From Pterobdella sp. o SKG-2022 (Eukaryota; Annelida; Clitellata; Hirudinida; Piscicolidae): a DNA stretch of 64,000 nucleotides. This document shows positions 11,341 to 62,839 of this stretch, piece after piece (position 1 is the first letter of the stretch; every line of letters begins with the position of its first letter). The notes beneath the pieces were generated by a model. The model did no database searches. It saw only the letters and a list, made by a program, of their open reading frames with translations, and was not told where the DNA came from. Location: positions 13,943,971 to 14,007,970 of the forward strand of contig OZ038321.1 of assembly GCA_964035795.1 (NCBI GenBank). Direction: 5' to 3'. The position numbers and the translations under genes were made by a program.

Positions 11341-14300
11341 ATAATATAGAAAACAAGGTGAGGGTAGGTAGGTTTTCCTTGCTTTCGTTTCTCAGGTCTT
11401 AAGGCTTCTTGTAGTGCTTTACGAGCGGGAGTTTCTTCTGGCAGTCTCATTAAATGCCCTAGCCAGCTGAAGCGTCTCTTTTAGATTTGTGCGTTTCATA
11501 GTGTGTCTATTTTGGTTATTTTATAAAGATTTTGGTTGTTGATAGTTTTTGACCAGTAGATATTCAGTATATTTCGAGGTTGTTTGTGTTGGAAAGCATC
11601 TATTTTGTTTTCCAGTGTTTGAGTCATGCCCATAATTCACTGTTGTAAAAGAACACATTTTCAGCATATGCCTTAAATATTCTGGTTTTGTGTTGTGTGC
11701 TTATGATTTTACTTTTGAATATTTGATTATGTCTATTTTTTGTTATTATTTTTCTGTTTTCTATGTCTGTATTTGAATGTATAAAACTGCCTAGTATTTT
11801 GCATTTTGTCCAGTCAGGTTGTGAGTTGTTGTTGGGTAAATTCTTCAGTCTTGTTTGTATTGATTTTTAGATTGTACTTTAGTAGTTGGCTGGGGATATT
11901 TGCTTTGACGCGTTCAACTTTATGTTTTGATGTTGTGATTCAGGTGATATTGTCGGCATATTTTGGTTCGATGAGGAAATTTTGTGTATTGTTGTTATTA
12001 TTTGTTTGTTCTTGATTATTGAAGCATGATGATAGGTAGAAGATGAAAAGAATTGCACTTAAGCAGTCTCCTAGGGACAGGCACTTCGCGATTACGCAAG
12101 AGTATTGAAGGGCGAGCCTATAGTTCCTGAACCAATCATAAAATTTCAACAAAAATTGAGAAAAGTACTGAAATAATCATTTTTACAAGTTTTATGAACA
12201 AAAAACTAACATTTATCAACTAACAAAGCTTTTTGTACAATCCATGAATATTTAAACATTATGATACATGAAAATTGATTCGCATACATTTGGATTGACT
12301 TATCAGCGTTGAAAATCCACATTTGGGGTTTTTTGAATAGATTTTAAATAAAAAAATATTCATTGTGCATAATTTTAATTCTAAAAATAAATAATAAATT
12401 CTAACAAAATCCTAACAAAGCATATGATTGGTGCATAGCTGATTGGCTAATCTTGAAGCAATGCTTCGCAACTTGGAACTTCTTCATCTCCTAGGGTGAT
12501 GCCGGTAGTTGTTTAAATTTTGCCACTGAGATGATTTTGATTTGCAGTGAAGTTTCGTTTATCAGGATACTCAGAAGATGCATTTCGTCACGTCCCAGTA
12601 GTTGTTCTAAGTGGTTCATGAGCATTTTCCTTTTTACTGAGTCGAAAGCTTAGCACATGTCAAGCATGAGAATGTATGTTTTGTATTTGCTCAATTGCAT
12701 AGTCTTCTCTACTACTTGTTTGATCGTCAACGCGTGTTCAGCGGTGCTACGGCCTGGCAGGTATGCTGCTTGAGCTGGAGGTATTTGGCTTTTCAATTTT
12801 GACCAGCATCGTTTGATGAGGCAAATGGCAAGTATTTTCTTGATTACGGATAGTAATACAATAGGCCGTAGATTTTTGCGAAAACCTGGTTTTTGTAGTG
12901 GAGTTAGAAGCCCATTTTTAATTTCTGATGGGAGTTCTCCTGTTCTTGCCATATGGTTGAAAATTTCTGCTATCTGTTCATCTATGTCGTTTGCTGTATA
13001 TTTAATTAGTTCATTATTGTATTTGTCAATGCCTGCACTTCTGCCATTCTTTAATCCATTTGCAGCTTCACTTATTTCTTTTTTGGTGAAAAGTTTGGAC
13101 ATGAGGCATGGATTGTATAGTGTTTTTACATCATTTTTGTTTTCTGGAGCTAGAATTTTGTTAAAGTATTTTTTTATTTTTTTTGATTGCTCTTCAGTTG
13201 AGCTAACCATGTTTTTGTTTTCACCATGAATAATCAAGGGTGTTTTTTTTAGAAATTATGTAGTTGTCTCATGGCATAATAATTTTTGTGTTTTTCTATT
13301 TCCTCCAGTTGTGATTCAAGTTTGTTTTGTTCTTTAGTTTTTAGTATATTCTGAATTTTTTTTTCAATTGGTCGTCCTAATTTAGTTTTATTTGTTTTTA
13401 TGTTATGTTTTTGGCATGATTCTATGTCTGTTGTGAGTTTTTTTGTGGATTATTGATAGATTTATGACTTCTAGATTCTCTGACTTTTTGTTCTTCCTTA
13501 GATTGCCAAGTAAATCAGTTCCGGCTTGTTTGCAGGTCTCAATTATGTTATTCCCTTTTTTTGCGTTGTTTCAAAGTTGGTTTTTTGTTTTTGGTGAAGT
13601 TCTTTAGTTTTCTGTTTGTAGTTTTTCTGAAATTTTATTTGACTAAATTTGTTTATATTGATATAGTGGTTTGGCTCTTGTTTTTGTTTTTTGAGTTTGG
13701 TCCATGTAGTTGTTGATGTGGCTCTTACAAGTTTGTGGTCTGTATTTGTCTTACAGCCACCATGAGACCTTGAGTTTGTGATGAAATGTTTGAAGTGGCT
13801 TTTTACTATTATGTAATCTATTTGGTTTTTGAATGGATTTTTTTCTGAGCTAGCCATCATGGTTGTTTTTTGTTGTGTATTGAGAGCATGTTCATGTTGT
13901 ACTATGGCATAGTTTGTGTTTGAAGAGTGTATTGGTAATTGTGAGGTTATGCTTGGTGAGTAGCTGGAGTAAAGTGTGGTCACTGCTATTTATTTCACCT
14001 TTGCCAAACTTGCCCATGTTTTTGCATTAAAGTCTCCTAAAGTCACCAGCATGTCTCTTTTGGAAATTTGTTGTATGGAGGCTTTTAAATGTTCATAAAA
14101 CTCATCTTTCAGTGTAGGATTTGTTTCACATTTTTGCAGTGTAGGAGCATAAGCTGATATAGCTGTTAGTTTGCCTTGTCTCAGCTGTATGGTTGTCTTG
14201 CAGATTCTATCGCTCATTTTGAAGAATCTGAGTTTTAAGGGTTTTTTTATTATCAAGCCTACTCCATGATGGCTATTTTTTGGTCCTACGTGGTAGAAAA

Positions 14301-14510
14301 GATATTCTCCAAGTTCTTCCAAGTTGTCATCGGTTTCAAGAATGTGATGTTCATTAATTGCTAAGATGTCTAGTTTGTAGCTTACGGCGTCGTTAATGAA
14401 AGCACTTTTGGTGTGTTTGTCTTGACATCCTCTCACATTCAATTGTCTAAAGCTTAAATGCAGTTTCATTTTGTAGATAAAAAAAGAGAAAAAAATTTTA
14501 GTAAATCTAA
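11340..14510 (-). mobile_element. Non-LTR retrotransposon (APE endonuclease plus reverse transcriptase), decayed
   Basis: Read on the minus strand from about 14510 down. The apurinic-type endonuclease lies at about 14480-13640, with FRQLNVRGCQDKHTKSA at its start, LVTLGDFNAKTW, and the C-terminal motif QIDYIIVKSHFKH. The reverse transcriptase lies at about 13240-11850, with NGRSAGIDKYNNELIKY, AAYLPGRSTAEHAL, ILMLDM then AFD-like FDSVKRKML, SLGDCLSAILFIFYLS, and a degraded YADN in place of YADD. The C-terminal part reaches about 11350 with RLPEETPARKAL, a common LINE end motif. Stops and frameshifts separate these blocks, so it is dead. The clade is not assigned. It lies between DUSP19 and the next repeat cluster. 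Confidence 0.88.
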
Positions 14511-15309
14511 CTTGCAAATTTGAAAATACAATTTTTTTAGATAAAAATTGATTATCGTCCGTTGTGCTAAAATCGGAACCGGATTTTTTAAAGAGGAGAC
14601 TTCAAAAGGCCGCAAGTCCTCTTTAGTCTCTATTCCTACTTATACCTATTATATATTATAAAGTTCAGTTCTTTCCGTTAACAATGTAACATTTTCAATT
14701 ATGTCACCTAATTAAAAACGTTACACTGTTAACGAAAAGCATCATACTTTATAATAAAAACTATTACTGTTCAAAAATCTTTTTATAAAAAATACAAGCA
14801 AATAAACTTCTCGCTACAACCAAATGATATGAAAACAATCAGCTTTCAAAACACTTTCTTTAAATTTAAATATTTTCAAATTTACCATTCAGTCTTTCAT
14901 CTCATTTAACATTCAAACTTTCAACTATTGAGCCATGGATATTAAACACAAACAACAATAACCATACTCCAACATTTTATAACACCAACCTCCATAACAC
15001 CAAAATTTGTATAAAAAAACCTTCTCACAAATAGTAACTTATTATCTCAACTCAACAAAGCCTACAATCTATTCCACTCCTAATTAACACATCAGAATCA
15101 TCTTCACCACACCAATATTCGAGGTTAAAAAAATTTCCTTTCTTAAGGTTTTACAAGAATAAAATTGACTTAACAATTTTTCTCAAAGCCCGTTATGCTC
15201 CATACAAAAAATCTTCTATTTTTCAAAATGTTCTGTTACTCTTAATACATTTTTAAAAACTGGTTGCTTCATTTGTGTCTCATACCATGTTGCCATACTC
15301 ACACATATT
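14511..15309. other. AT-rich intergenic stretch with a terminal-repeat stem-loop
   Basis: No coding signal. At about 14670-14755 there are two facing copies of the dispersed terminal-repeat core (cgttaacaatgtaac and gttacactgttaacg), forming an imperfect 15-bp inverted repeat with a spacer of about 45 nt. These match the core of the Penelope-like inverted ends described at 18-19.6 kb. Confidence 0.55.
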
Positions 15310-15477
15310 ATTTTTTTTAGATCGACTTTTAGTCCCCCATATTGGTATTTCGTTAGCTCAACAGATGCTTCACAGAGCGCTACTCCTTGTGTGTGTAATT
15401 GTCGGCCCGTGCGGGATTGAACCCGGTTACTTTAGTTAACTAGTCTAATGCTCTATCAGCTGAGTTATGCGGGCTGA
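15310..15477 (-). mobile_element. tRNA-Ile-derived SINE, copy 1 (different body type)
   Basis: The tRNA-like head occupies about 15401-15477 on the minus strand: an A-box region with CTCAGCTGATAGAGCA, an anticodon arm with loop CTAGTTA, and a B-box-like GGTTCAATCCC. The acceptor stem has the GGCCCG/CGGGCC character of metazoan tRNA-Ile. After the head and GACAATTA the body differs from copies 2 and 3. Mismatches in the anticodon stem and a continuing non-tRNA tail argue against a working tRNA gene. Confidence 0.75.
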
Positions 15478-16159
15478 CAAACATATTATTCAAATAAAAT
15501 TATTACGATTACCAGAATTATTATAGTCTTTTACAATAGGTAAATTACTGATTACAATACATTAAGTTCAGATGATAAGATATAAGAACGAAAAGAATAT
15601 TGAAAATAAGGTCATTATGGAAGAAGATTTGCTTCTAATATTTTCTAATATTTAGGATTTGTTTCTATTATTTTTAGTTTTTTACTTAATCATCCTTGTT
15701 TGAAAAATTGAATGAAACTTAACAGTTCAAAAACTGAAATCATTTGGTTCTCAACATGTAGAAGCATATGCAAACTGCTAAATCAACCAGTTCGTGTGTT
15801 AAATGATCATATAATTCCTTCTGATTCAGTTTAAAATCTTGGTGTCTATTTTGACAAAGATCTAAGCATAAAAACTCACATAAAAAAATTATTGCAAATG
15901 TCATTTGCATCATTGAGGAATACAACAAGCATTAAAAACTACCTGAACCAAGAGTCACTCAAAACACTTGTATCAGCCTTGATATTGAGTCACATTGATT
16001 ATGGAAACATTGTACTAATGGGATTATCCAAGTTACAAACCAAGAAAGTTTAGTCCATAATTAACACGACAGCCAGATTAATATCAAGAACTAAAAAGTT
16101 TGATCACATAACTCCTGTTTTAAAATATCTACTTTGGTTTAATATTCAAAAAAATTCAA

Positions 16160-16660
16160 TACTTTCTAGATCCAAATCTCTCCCTTCCTCTTTCTCTCCC
16201 ATTATGATGTCTGATCTTATTATTTATCCCTCTTCCACTATTCGCAGTCTTGGCTTTCTTCTTAATTCTTCCCTTTCTTTTAAGCCCCAAATTCTCTGTT
16301 GCTTCTTTTTGTTTTTTTCACCTACGTCACATCAGACAGATCTCTTCTCATCTCGATGATGCCTCTTTTAAGATTCTTGTCTGCTCTTTTTTTCTCTCTC
16401 AACTTGATTACTGCACTTCTTTGTACTATAATCTTCCTAAATCTACTCTTTACCTTCTAATTAAAGCTTTCAACTCTGCTGCACGTCTGAGCTCTCATAC
16501 TCCCAAATTCTCCCACATTTCTCCATCTCTTGTCGATCTTCATTGGTTCATTGGCTACCTCTTCACTTTCGCTCTTTCTTCAAAATCTGTTTTTTCATGT
16601 AAAAAATTTTTCATTCTCTTTCATTTTTTTTAATCTTTCTAACCTCTTACTACCTCCTAA
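16160..16660 (+). mobile_element. Second CR1/L2-like LINE fragment, nested
   Basis: Encodes IRSLGFLLNSSLSFKPQI, then in a shifted frame HLRHIRQISSHLDDASFKI, QLDYCTSLYYNLPKSTL and FSHISPSLVDLHW. These are the same family landmarks as the flanking fragment but from a distinct, C/T-rich copy. It runs straight into the (TC)n microsatellite. Confidence 0.7.
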
Positions 16661-16701
16661 ACGTGCTGGCCTACGGTCCTCTAATCGCTCTCAGCTCTTC
16701 A

Positions 16702-17014
<313 letters not shown>

Positions 17015-17420
17015 ATTTTTACGCTAAAACTGCTTTTTCTTTTTCTGGTCGAAAAGCAGTTTATAGTAGAGCGCCTTTGAACGATTCGCAAGAAGCGTTA
17101 TATAAGTATTTTATACTTTTATTATTACTACTACAAGAGGATATTAAAAGTGCATAAACGTCTCAAAATGGAAAGTCTTTTTTATCTTTATCGAACATAT
17201 CAACTGTGTCTTCATTGCCTGAAAGAAAAAAACTCAAATCACCGAACACAATGGACATAGCAAGAGTGAGGGCTAACACCATTTAGGGTAACAGAAGATT
17301 TGAAGGTGCTTCACCAATTCTTTGGAGCAATCTACTAAATCCCCTCAAATCCATAAGCTTCACGAAAACTTTTTCCAAGTGCTTAAAAACCCACCTCATG
17401 ATTAAGTCATATAACCTTAA

Positions 17421-18109
17421 AACATAATTTTAAAATTTTTTTCTCTCAAGTTTTTTTTTCAGAAAACCAAATTAGTAGGAAGAAAGAAGGGCTGAATGAA
17501 AGAAATGACTGGGTGTGTGTGGATTTAAGGATGAAGCGTGAAGGGCTAGAAAGAATGAAAACTTACCGTATTAGGACTGGCTCTATATATAAATTTATAT
17601 TCCAAAGTGGTCTTGAAGACTTAATCAGTTTCATGCCACTATAATAATCGTTATTTGTTTGTTAGCTCTTTCCACAACCATATTCATTTGTCTAGTTTTC
17701 TCAACCGATAATGATTTTTGATAATTTGTTTTCATATGCTTTTATATTTTGCAATAAAACGATCTTTTCATTTAACTCTTTTTCGTCTTTCTTTAGTTGA
17801 CTGCTAAAAACGCGGAGAAACAATAAGATTGTTGTTTAATTTTATTACTGCTTTGGGAAGGTTTTCATACAGGTTAGATAATGCTCAAAAAAGAGAGAAA
17901 CTGAGACTGTGTAGGGTAGAAAAAATTAATATCAAGTTTATGAAAAACTGTTCTTAAAAAAGAAGAAAAGTAAGTTAATTAAAAAAATATTTAGAAAACA
18001 CAGAATTCGGGTTCTTGCATGACATTACCAACATTTATATATAGGATTTTTTGACCACTTTTAAAATCTTTGCAATCCCTTTAAATTTTTTCCAAAAGCC
18101 ACAACAAAA
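17421..18109. other. Intergenic stretch without recognised genes
   Basis: AT-rich. No ORF or RNA gene that I can support; it may contain the untranslated tail of the CR1-like fragment at its left edge. Confidence 0.5.
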
Positions 18110-18245
18110 TGAATATAATTTCAGAATACTAGTTAGTTCATTAAGATACAAAGCTTTTCGTTATCAAGTATGAGAAACCGTTTTATTGATATTATTATGG
18201 CAACAGATAAAAGTTAATTTTAAACATCATAATTATTACAAAAAA
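18110..18245 (+). repeat. Left inverted terminal repeat of the Penelope-like element
   Basis: About 135 bp whose reverse complement matches 19425-19560 with moderate divergence. Shared blocks include ataatttcagaatactagtt, aagcttttcgtta, gagaaaccgttttattgata and gttaattttaaacatcataa. Confidence 0.8.
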
Positions 18246-19424
18246 GTATCAATAAAATTATAAAGTGACATGAGCTACCATGTAAATCAGAGATAGTAAA
18301 AAGCGGATATGTAAGCAACGATAATAAAATAAGGCCTATTATGTAACATCATTTCTAAATAATAATAAATTCCTAAGCTCCTTTTGGTCATTCAAAGTAA
18401 CGTTTTGCATTTTAATGGAAAAAGTTTCCAGTATCCTTCTTTTCTTCCAATTTCTGTGACCCACATTAAGGTTCTCCACGAGAATTTATGTGTGGGGTAC
18501 TTCGATATGTGTTTTGCTGACTCAAAAGCCCCTTTAACCGCTTCATGTTCCGCCCATCTCACCTCTACGTTTCTTTTCATTTCCGCCACGTACGTTTCTC
18601 CACAACTGCATTCCCTTTTGTAAATCACATTTTTTACATGCGAAATTCTGTCTTTAAGGGGGAAGAGGGTCCTTATTGTGGATGTGATCCAGGAGTATGA
18701 AAAAGTGATGACATTTTTCGTAAATAAGTTTAATTTATCGATGTACTTGTGTATGTACAACGCATTTTTCGGACAGTGAAGAACTTTGAAGTGCAATCTC
18801 CTCTGAATTTCAAAGAGCCAGCTTGGGATCAAACTCTCTTGCTTAGGTATGTCAAATTGTTCAAAAACAAAGATAATAAACTTTTTAGAAAAACCAGCAC
18901 GTTTATATTTCTTACGTATCTCGTTCCTTTCTAGTTCGAAATCTGACCCGATCCTGTTAGCTCTAAGTAAATCTCCTTTTATAAGATTTTTTTTGCATTG
19001 CTTTGGAGCCGCCGACGTCCAATGGATCGGTTATTTACTCTCTTTTTGTAGCACCTTGAAAGATAGGGAGTCATCTGAGATTCTAGATAGTTGGGTGTCC
19101 AGGAATTTTGTTGGATTCACTTCAACGGTCAATTTTATATTTTTATAATAAAAGTTGAGAGGGTTGAAAAGTATATCAGTATATCTTCCTTGTTTTTCTT
19201 CCCTCTAACATATGTTTCGTTCACATATCTCACGTAAAATAGTGGGTTTTGAGAGACAACTACCTTTTCATCCATATGATTTAAGAAACAACCGGAAAAC
19301 ACGACAGATAAAAGGCCTCCCCATGGAAACGCTACTATAAATTTTACTTTTGTTTCATACTATCTTTGATTTACATGATAGTTCATGTTATTTTATAATT
19401 TTAGTGATATTTTTTTGAAATAAT

Positions 19425-19560
19425 TATGATGTTTAAAATTAACTTTTAGCTGTTCCCATAGTAATATCAATAAAACGGTTTCTCCTACTTGAAAATCGTT
19501 GATAACAAAAAGCTTAGTACCTTAATAAACTAACTATTGTTCTGAAATTATATCCACTTT
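19425..19560 (-). repeat. Right inverted terminal repeat of the Penelope-like element
   Basis: Opposite-strand partner of 18110-18245. The core with aacaaaaagctt and caataaaacggtttctc is readable, with several substitutions and small indels relative to the left copy. Confidence 0.8.
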
Positions 19561-20275
19561 TTGAATATTTTCAATAAATTATAAAAAAAAATTTTTATTG
19601 AAAAACTTAAAAATCATTTTCAAAAATTCAACAATTTAAATTAAAAAAATTTTTTTTAATTAGAAAAATTTATGAGCCCTACAAGTACACTTTGTAAGTT
19701 TCTTGAATATTTGAAAAATTAGTTATCAAAAAAAAATTAAACTTCTATTACTTAATTTTATACCCAAATAAAAATTTTAGAATCTTTATTAATTAATTAT
19801 GAATAAACAAATATACTGTTTTAAGTTACTTTTTTATGCCTAAATGTTTCATATATCTGTAGTTATATATACGGACACTACGCCCTTTATAGAAAGCATA
19901 GCGTTTGTTGCCCTGACCAATAGGATTGAAGCAGATTTTGACTAGATGCTTTTTATTTGCTGTTTCTTCTGCTAAAAAACATTTTGAAGATATCATTTAT
20001 TTCGAAAATATAAATAAAAAATAGCAAAACAAAACCAAAACAATGCTTTCAATATTAAGCGTGAAGTTCCAATGTAGTACAAAAATATATAAATATATTT
20101 GTAGAAAATTAGCCTCAAAACTGTAAATAATAAAAACCCGACAATAGTTGAATTATTTATTTTGCCTAAGCTTAGTCATTTGAATATTTATTCAAATATT
20201 TCAGTGTTTTTAGGATTCACATATAAATATATATAAAGTATGTATATGATTACCATGAACCTAATATTGAGAATG
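19561..20275. other. Intergenic stretch upstream of methionine synthase
   Basis: AT-rich; no coding segment recognised. It ends at a TATA-like element about 94 bp before the proposed MTR start codon, so the right end probably includes the MTR core promoter. Confidence 0.5.
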
Positions 20276-20284
20276 TATAAATAG
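20276..20284 (+). promoter_or_regulatory. Candidate TATA box of MTR
   Basis: TATAAATAG in a locally GC-richer setting, 94 bp upstream of the ATG at 20370. Position and match to the TATAWAW consensus are good, but the surrounding DNA is AT-rich and no start site can be seen. Confidence 0.45.
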
Positions 20285-20369
20285 CGGCGTTTCGGTAGCC
20301 ACATGTCTTGAACTTCACTATTGTTTTTTATTTTGAATGAACGCCCGTATTGCATAAAATTATTCAAAA

Positions 20370-40036
<19,667 letters not shown>

Positions 40037-41448
40037 AATTTTCTATATGCATACTCTTAGTTTAAAATTGTTGTAGATAAAATTTTTAAATTAAACATTG
40101 CCAATAATTGTTTTAATATTGCTCGACTATTTAAATATTCCTTGTTCAATCCCATCATTCATCTCTGAAGAATATCACTCAACAGTTGTTTATTGTTATG
40201 GGGCCTTATTTTATAGTCTCTTTGAAACATATCATTTGCTATTTTATATTTTGTAGTTGTGTTGTTATTTTTTAGGGAGTTTTGAACATCAATTTATGTT
40301 TTTAAATCTTTTTAGAATGAGTTTACACGGCAGCTTCATCATATAAGGGCAGATGTATTATATATTTTGTTATTACCATATATGGTAAGTTACTTACTTG
40401 AAGATCTTCATGAAAATATTTGAATGTTTAATTCATGAATTACCTCGTAAATGTGTTAATTGAAATAATGGTATTTTTCAATTATCATAATGCTCAATTG
40501 TCAAAACTATTGATTAAGTTTTGAGCACCTTTTATAAGTTTTAACTTAATATTTCATTCATATTCCGTCAGAAGTACTTCGTTTTCCAATTACCTCTGCT
40601 TACTTTTATCGCATCTTAATGCCTTTTATGTTGCATTACAGTGTATTTTTATTTTGAACATTTCTTGAAATTGATAAAAACTGTTGTACAAATTCTATAA
40701 ATAAAGAACTTTTATTTGAAATTTTTAGTAAGTTTGACTGAAAAAACATCCGTGAGATTTTTACGCTTAATGGTTCTAATTGATAAATTTCATGAAATTA
40801 TCTTATTTAAATACCTAAGCGCTCATTGATTGGTTGAAACTTTTACTAAGCAAAAACGTGTTAGCAGCCGGCGTTTAGCTCTTATCAAATTTCGATTTTC
40901 TCAGTCCTTTTCTGCTGTTTGAAGAACCAGTAAGCCAGGATGAAAAGTTTCCAAATGAGCCATGTCTGCAGAAGATTAGATGTATTCCCTTTAAAGGCCA
41001 AATCTCAATCATAATTTTTGTCGTGAATTAAAAAAACTCAAACACATTCTAGCCTGCCTCCATGAAACCTAGCTTTTTAAAATTTGAGTCCGAGTCTTTA
41101 ATAGGCGAGTGTGTTTGTAAAGAAGTTGCCCGAATTGATGGAGAAAGAAGAAGATATTCCATAGAATCCCTGAAGCATCAATAACTTATTTATTCAAACT
41201 TACATTATCAAGTGATGTATTTAAACTTAACATGTTAACTTGACGTATTCAATATATTGCTAACTGCCATGGTAATATCTAAATATTGTTACTCTTAATT
41301 ATCTTATTTGAGCAGACTAAGTTATTTTATAAGAAGCTTTGATAATAAACCTGTTAAATTTTTGTCACTAATAGATAAAACCTAAAAAAAGTGTCTGTGT
41401 TATCTGACACGTTATCCTTCTATCTTCCATTGCGTAACGATTGTTGGT
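40037..41448. other. MTR-RTCB spacer with coding-like relics
   Basis: Contains the MTR 3' UTR, with a possible AATAAA at about 40699. An exon-like open stretch at about 40317-40385 is flanked by tttttag and gtaagt. A codon-rich relic lies at about 40905-41180 (fragments FEEPVSQDEKFPNEPCLQ and CKEVARIDGERRRYSIES) interrupted by stops; it looks like a dead transposon or pseudogene piece. None of this can be assigned. Confidence 0.45.
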
Positions 41449-45740
<4,292 letters not shown>

Positions 45741-46183
45741 TTAGTGTGGTATAATTGGTGGCTTAGTGAAAAGGGTTACTGGCTCGATCGCTAACACGTG
45801 TACAAAAATAAAGTCCATGGGAGGCTATCAATTTTTTTTGATATTCAATAAAGATTTTTGTTTCGAATGTGTTATTAAAAGTTTGTATTTTTGTATAAAT
45901 TTCATACAAAAATATACATTTCATCACAAATTTTATAAATTGGAAAGAATTTGGTACAAAATGAGTTTATAAAAGTTGTAATTCTTAAACTGTACACTTA
46001 ACTAGGCTCAAAAAGTAGGATGAATGTTATTTAATGCTTTCTAGTGAAAAATTCTTGATTATTAAGCTTTTATAAAAACTTAAAAACTAGGTATAAAGCT
46101 TCTAATCGTTGAGTTTCAAATTCGATTTCATTATCATTTTTGATCACTAGCGTTGAATACTTTAAACTTGTGCTGGAGTCAAG
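45741..46183. other. Tail-to-tail spacer between RTCB and ROS1
   Basis: About 440 bp that must hold both 3' UTRs. No coding segment; AT-rich. Confidence 0.55.
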
Positions 46184-61064
<14,881 letters not shown>

Positions 61065-62830
61065 TTTTGTCGTTCAGGGATTATCTCTTCCATATATATA
61101 TGAATATAACTGAAACGCTGCGCATATTTGTATATTTATACAAAACACACTACATATGTATATTGGAACATATGTTGAAAACAAACATATAATGGAAATT
61201 ACGAGCATTCATGGATATTCAATACAATGCTTTTACTATTTCGTAATTAACCTTGAATTTTTGGCAGGAAAAAACATAAATGGTTCGTGAGCGTTGGAAA
61301 CAATAATGTGAAAAAATTAACACAAAAAGACTACAATTCAATAACACATTGATATGATGAAAATAAGGAATTTTAAGCTGAATATATGAATACAGAGAAC
61401 TTTTTTAGTACGTGACATTCATAGTTACATGGACAACTGTTGTGTTCATCAGCAAAAGCTCATTTTAGGAAAAAACAATGCTCCGTTTTATTATACAATG
61501 CTGTTCAGCGTACATAAAGATACTTTTATAATAGATTTTCAAATACTTTGGTGTTTTTTTTGTTTTTATTATAAAATAGTAAACTTATTTATTTATTCTT
61601 TTAAGCAAAAGTTCAAAACGTTATAAAACCCAGATATTTCTCAAGAACAAATTCAAAATATATATACCATGAATAAATTATGCCTATTATTGAGATTATT
61701 TGAAACATGGATAATGAAAAAGTTCGAATGGTTTTTGGAGCGATTAAAAATTAAGAAAACTGTGTAGAAGCGAAGATAAAAATGTGAGCAATAAAGACTG
61801 AATGTCATTTTAGATAAAACTTGAATTGGATGAAAATTGTTGAGTAAATCTAGTTACTATAAACAATTTGGTGAATTACTACCTTCATGAGTGCTTGTAG
61901 ACTGTAAAACTTGGAGTTTATCTTCAAGCAAATCGTTTTTTTAAGATCCTCAAGTCATTATGAATATTTAAAACATGATTGACTTCATTAAATTTGAAAT
62001 TTTTTGTAAATACACTTTTAAATTTTGCCCCACAGTAATATAATGAATAATTTTTAAAATATATTGCAAAAAAAATTTAAATTTCGAAATATATTTTACG
62101 CTAGATTTGAAATTCAAAAAATTTATTTTTATGAAAAAACAAAATGTTCCTAGAAAGCTGCACCTCTCATTAGTCTCGACGATTTCGACGCATTTCCAAC
62201 GTTTTTTGAACTGAAGTTTCATGTTTAATAGAAAAAACTAAAAAGCTTATAAAAAATTGAGTAAGCAAAATAAAGCATGAAAATAATGAAATAATACGTG
62301 TTTTTGAAGCTAGTGTGTCGAACTTTTTCCCAGTGTTCAAACTATTGTAGTAAATTCCACGAAGCTTTTCGTAAGATGAACTTACATTATCAAGTGGAGG
62401 TAAAAATATAAGGACGTTACTTGTATCCACCAGCCGCCCTGAATTGAGGTTTCGGTGGCGCATTAGGTGTGCTCACAGGAAGCTATACTGCGTAACTTGA
62501 AAAAATTGAAGAATTTTTGTGCTAATTTAATTATTTTTTTGAGATTCATAAAATTTTTTTTCTGGTTTTTTTATTTATTATTTTTTGCATGGATGAAAAT
62601 CTCAGCCCGGCTTGTCCAAGTTTGTTTTCAACTTTTTTCACCTTTGTAGAACATTTTAGTCTTTTTAAAATCTTATTCAATTTTGTTACTTTGAGTTCTG
62701 CCTTTCACTTTTTATTTAATGTTACAGTCTTAAGCGAGCATAGCTAGTCTTCTACAGTTTTTAGCTTCTTCCTTCAGTTTTTGCTGGAATTTTCTTATCA
62801 CATATAATACTCACTCCCCAGTAAACTGCT
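61065..62830. other. Region upstream of ROS1
   Basis: AT-rich. A TATA-like tatatatatgg (minus strand) sits about 20-30 nt before the ROS1 ATG. A terminal-repeat fragment (gaagcttttcgtaagatgaa) lies near 62357, and the hairpin-like motif near 62430. No protein-coding exon recognised. Confidence 0.5.
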
Positions 62831-62839
62831 ACCTCTTCA

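Larger units (their letters stand above)
18110..19560 (-). mobile_element. Penelope-like element (RT plus GIY-YIG), decayed, with inverted terminal repeats
   Basis: On the minus strand, about 19345-18850 encodes Penelope-type reverse transcriptase remnants: GGLLSVVFSGCFLNHMDEK, FYVRYVNETYV (the YVDD box decayed to YVNE) and NPTKFLDTQLSRISDD, separated by frameshifts and stops. It is followed at 18832-18392 by a GIY-YIG endonuclease with NVIYKRECSCGETYVAEMKR and VRWAEHEAVKG. The CxC before the YIG box and this RT-then-GIY-YIG order are specific to Penelope-like elements. Copies of one sequence in opposite orientation bound it at 18110-18245 and 19425-19560. The catalytic YIGET is YVAEM, another sign of decay. 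Confidence 0.85.

Noticed and set aside
15401..15477. Functional tRNA gene (also at 33708-33783 and 54313-54390)
   Set aside because: Heads resemble tRNA-Ile but have stem mismatches or degraded B boxes, and they continue into a shared non-tRNA body and tail, so they are SINE heads.
18110..18245. Hammerhead ribozyme in the Penelope-like terminal repeat
   Set aside because: Penelope termini often carry hammerhead motifs, but neither strand here shows the CTGANGA core together with a properly placed GAAA and cleavage site.
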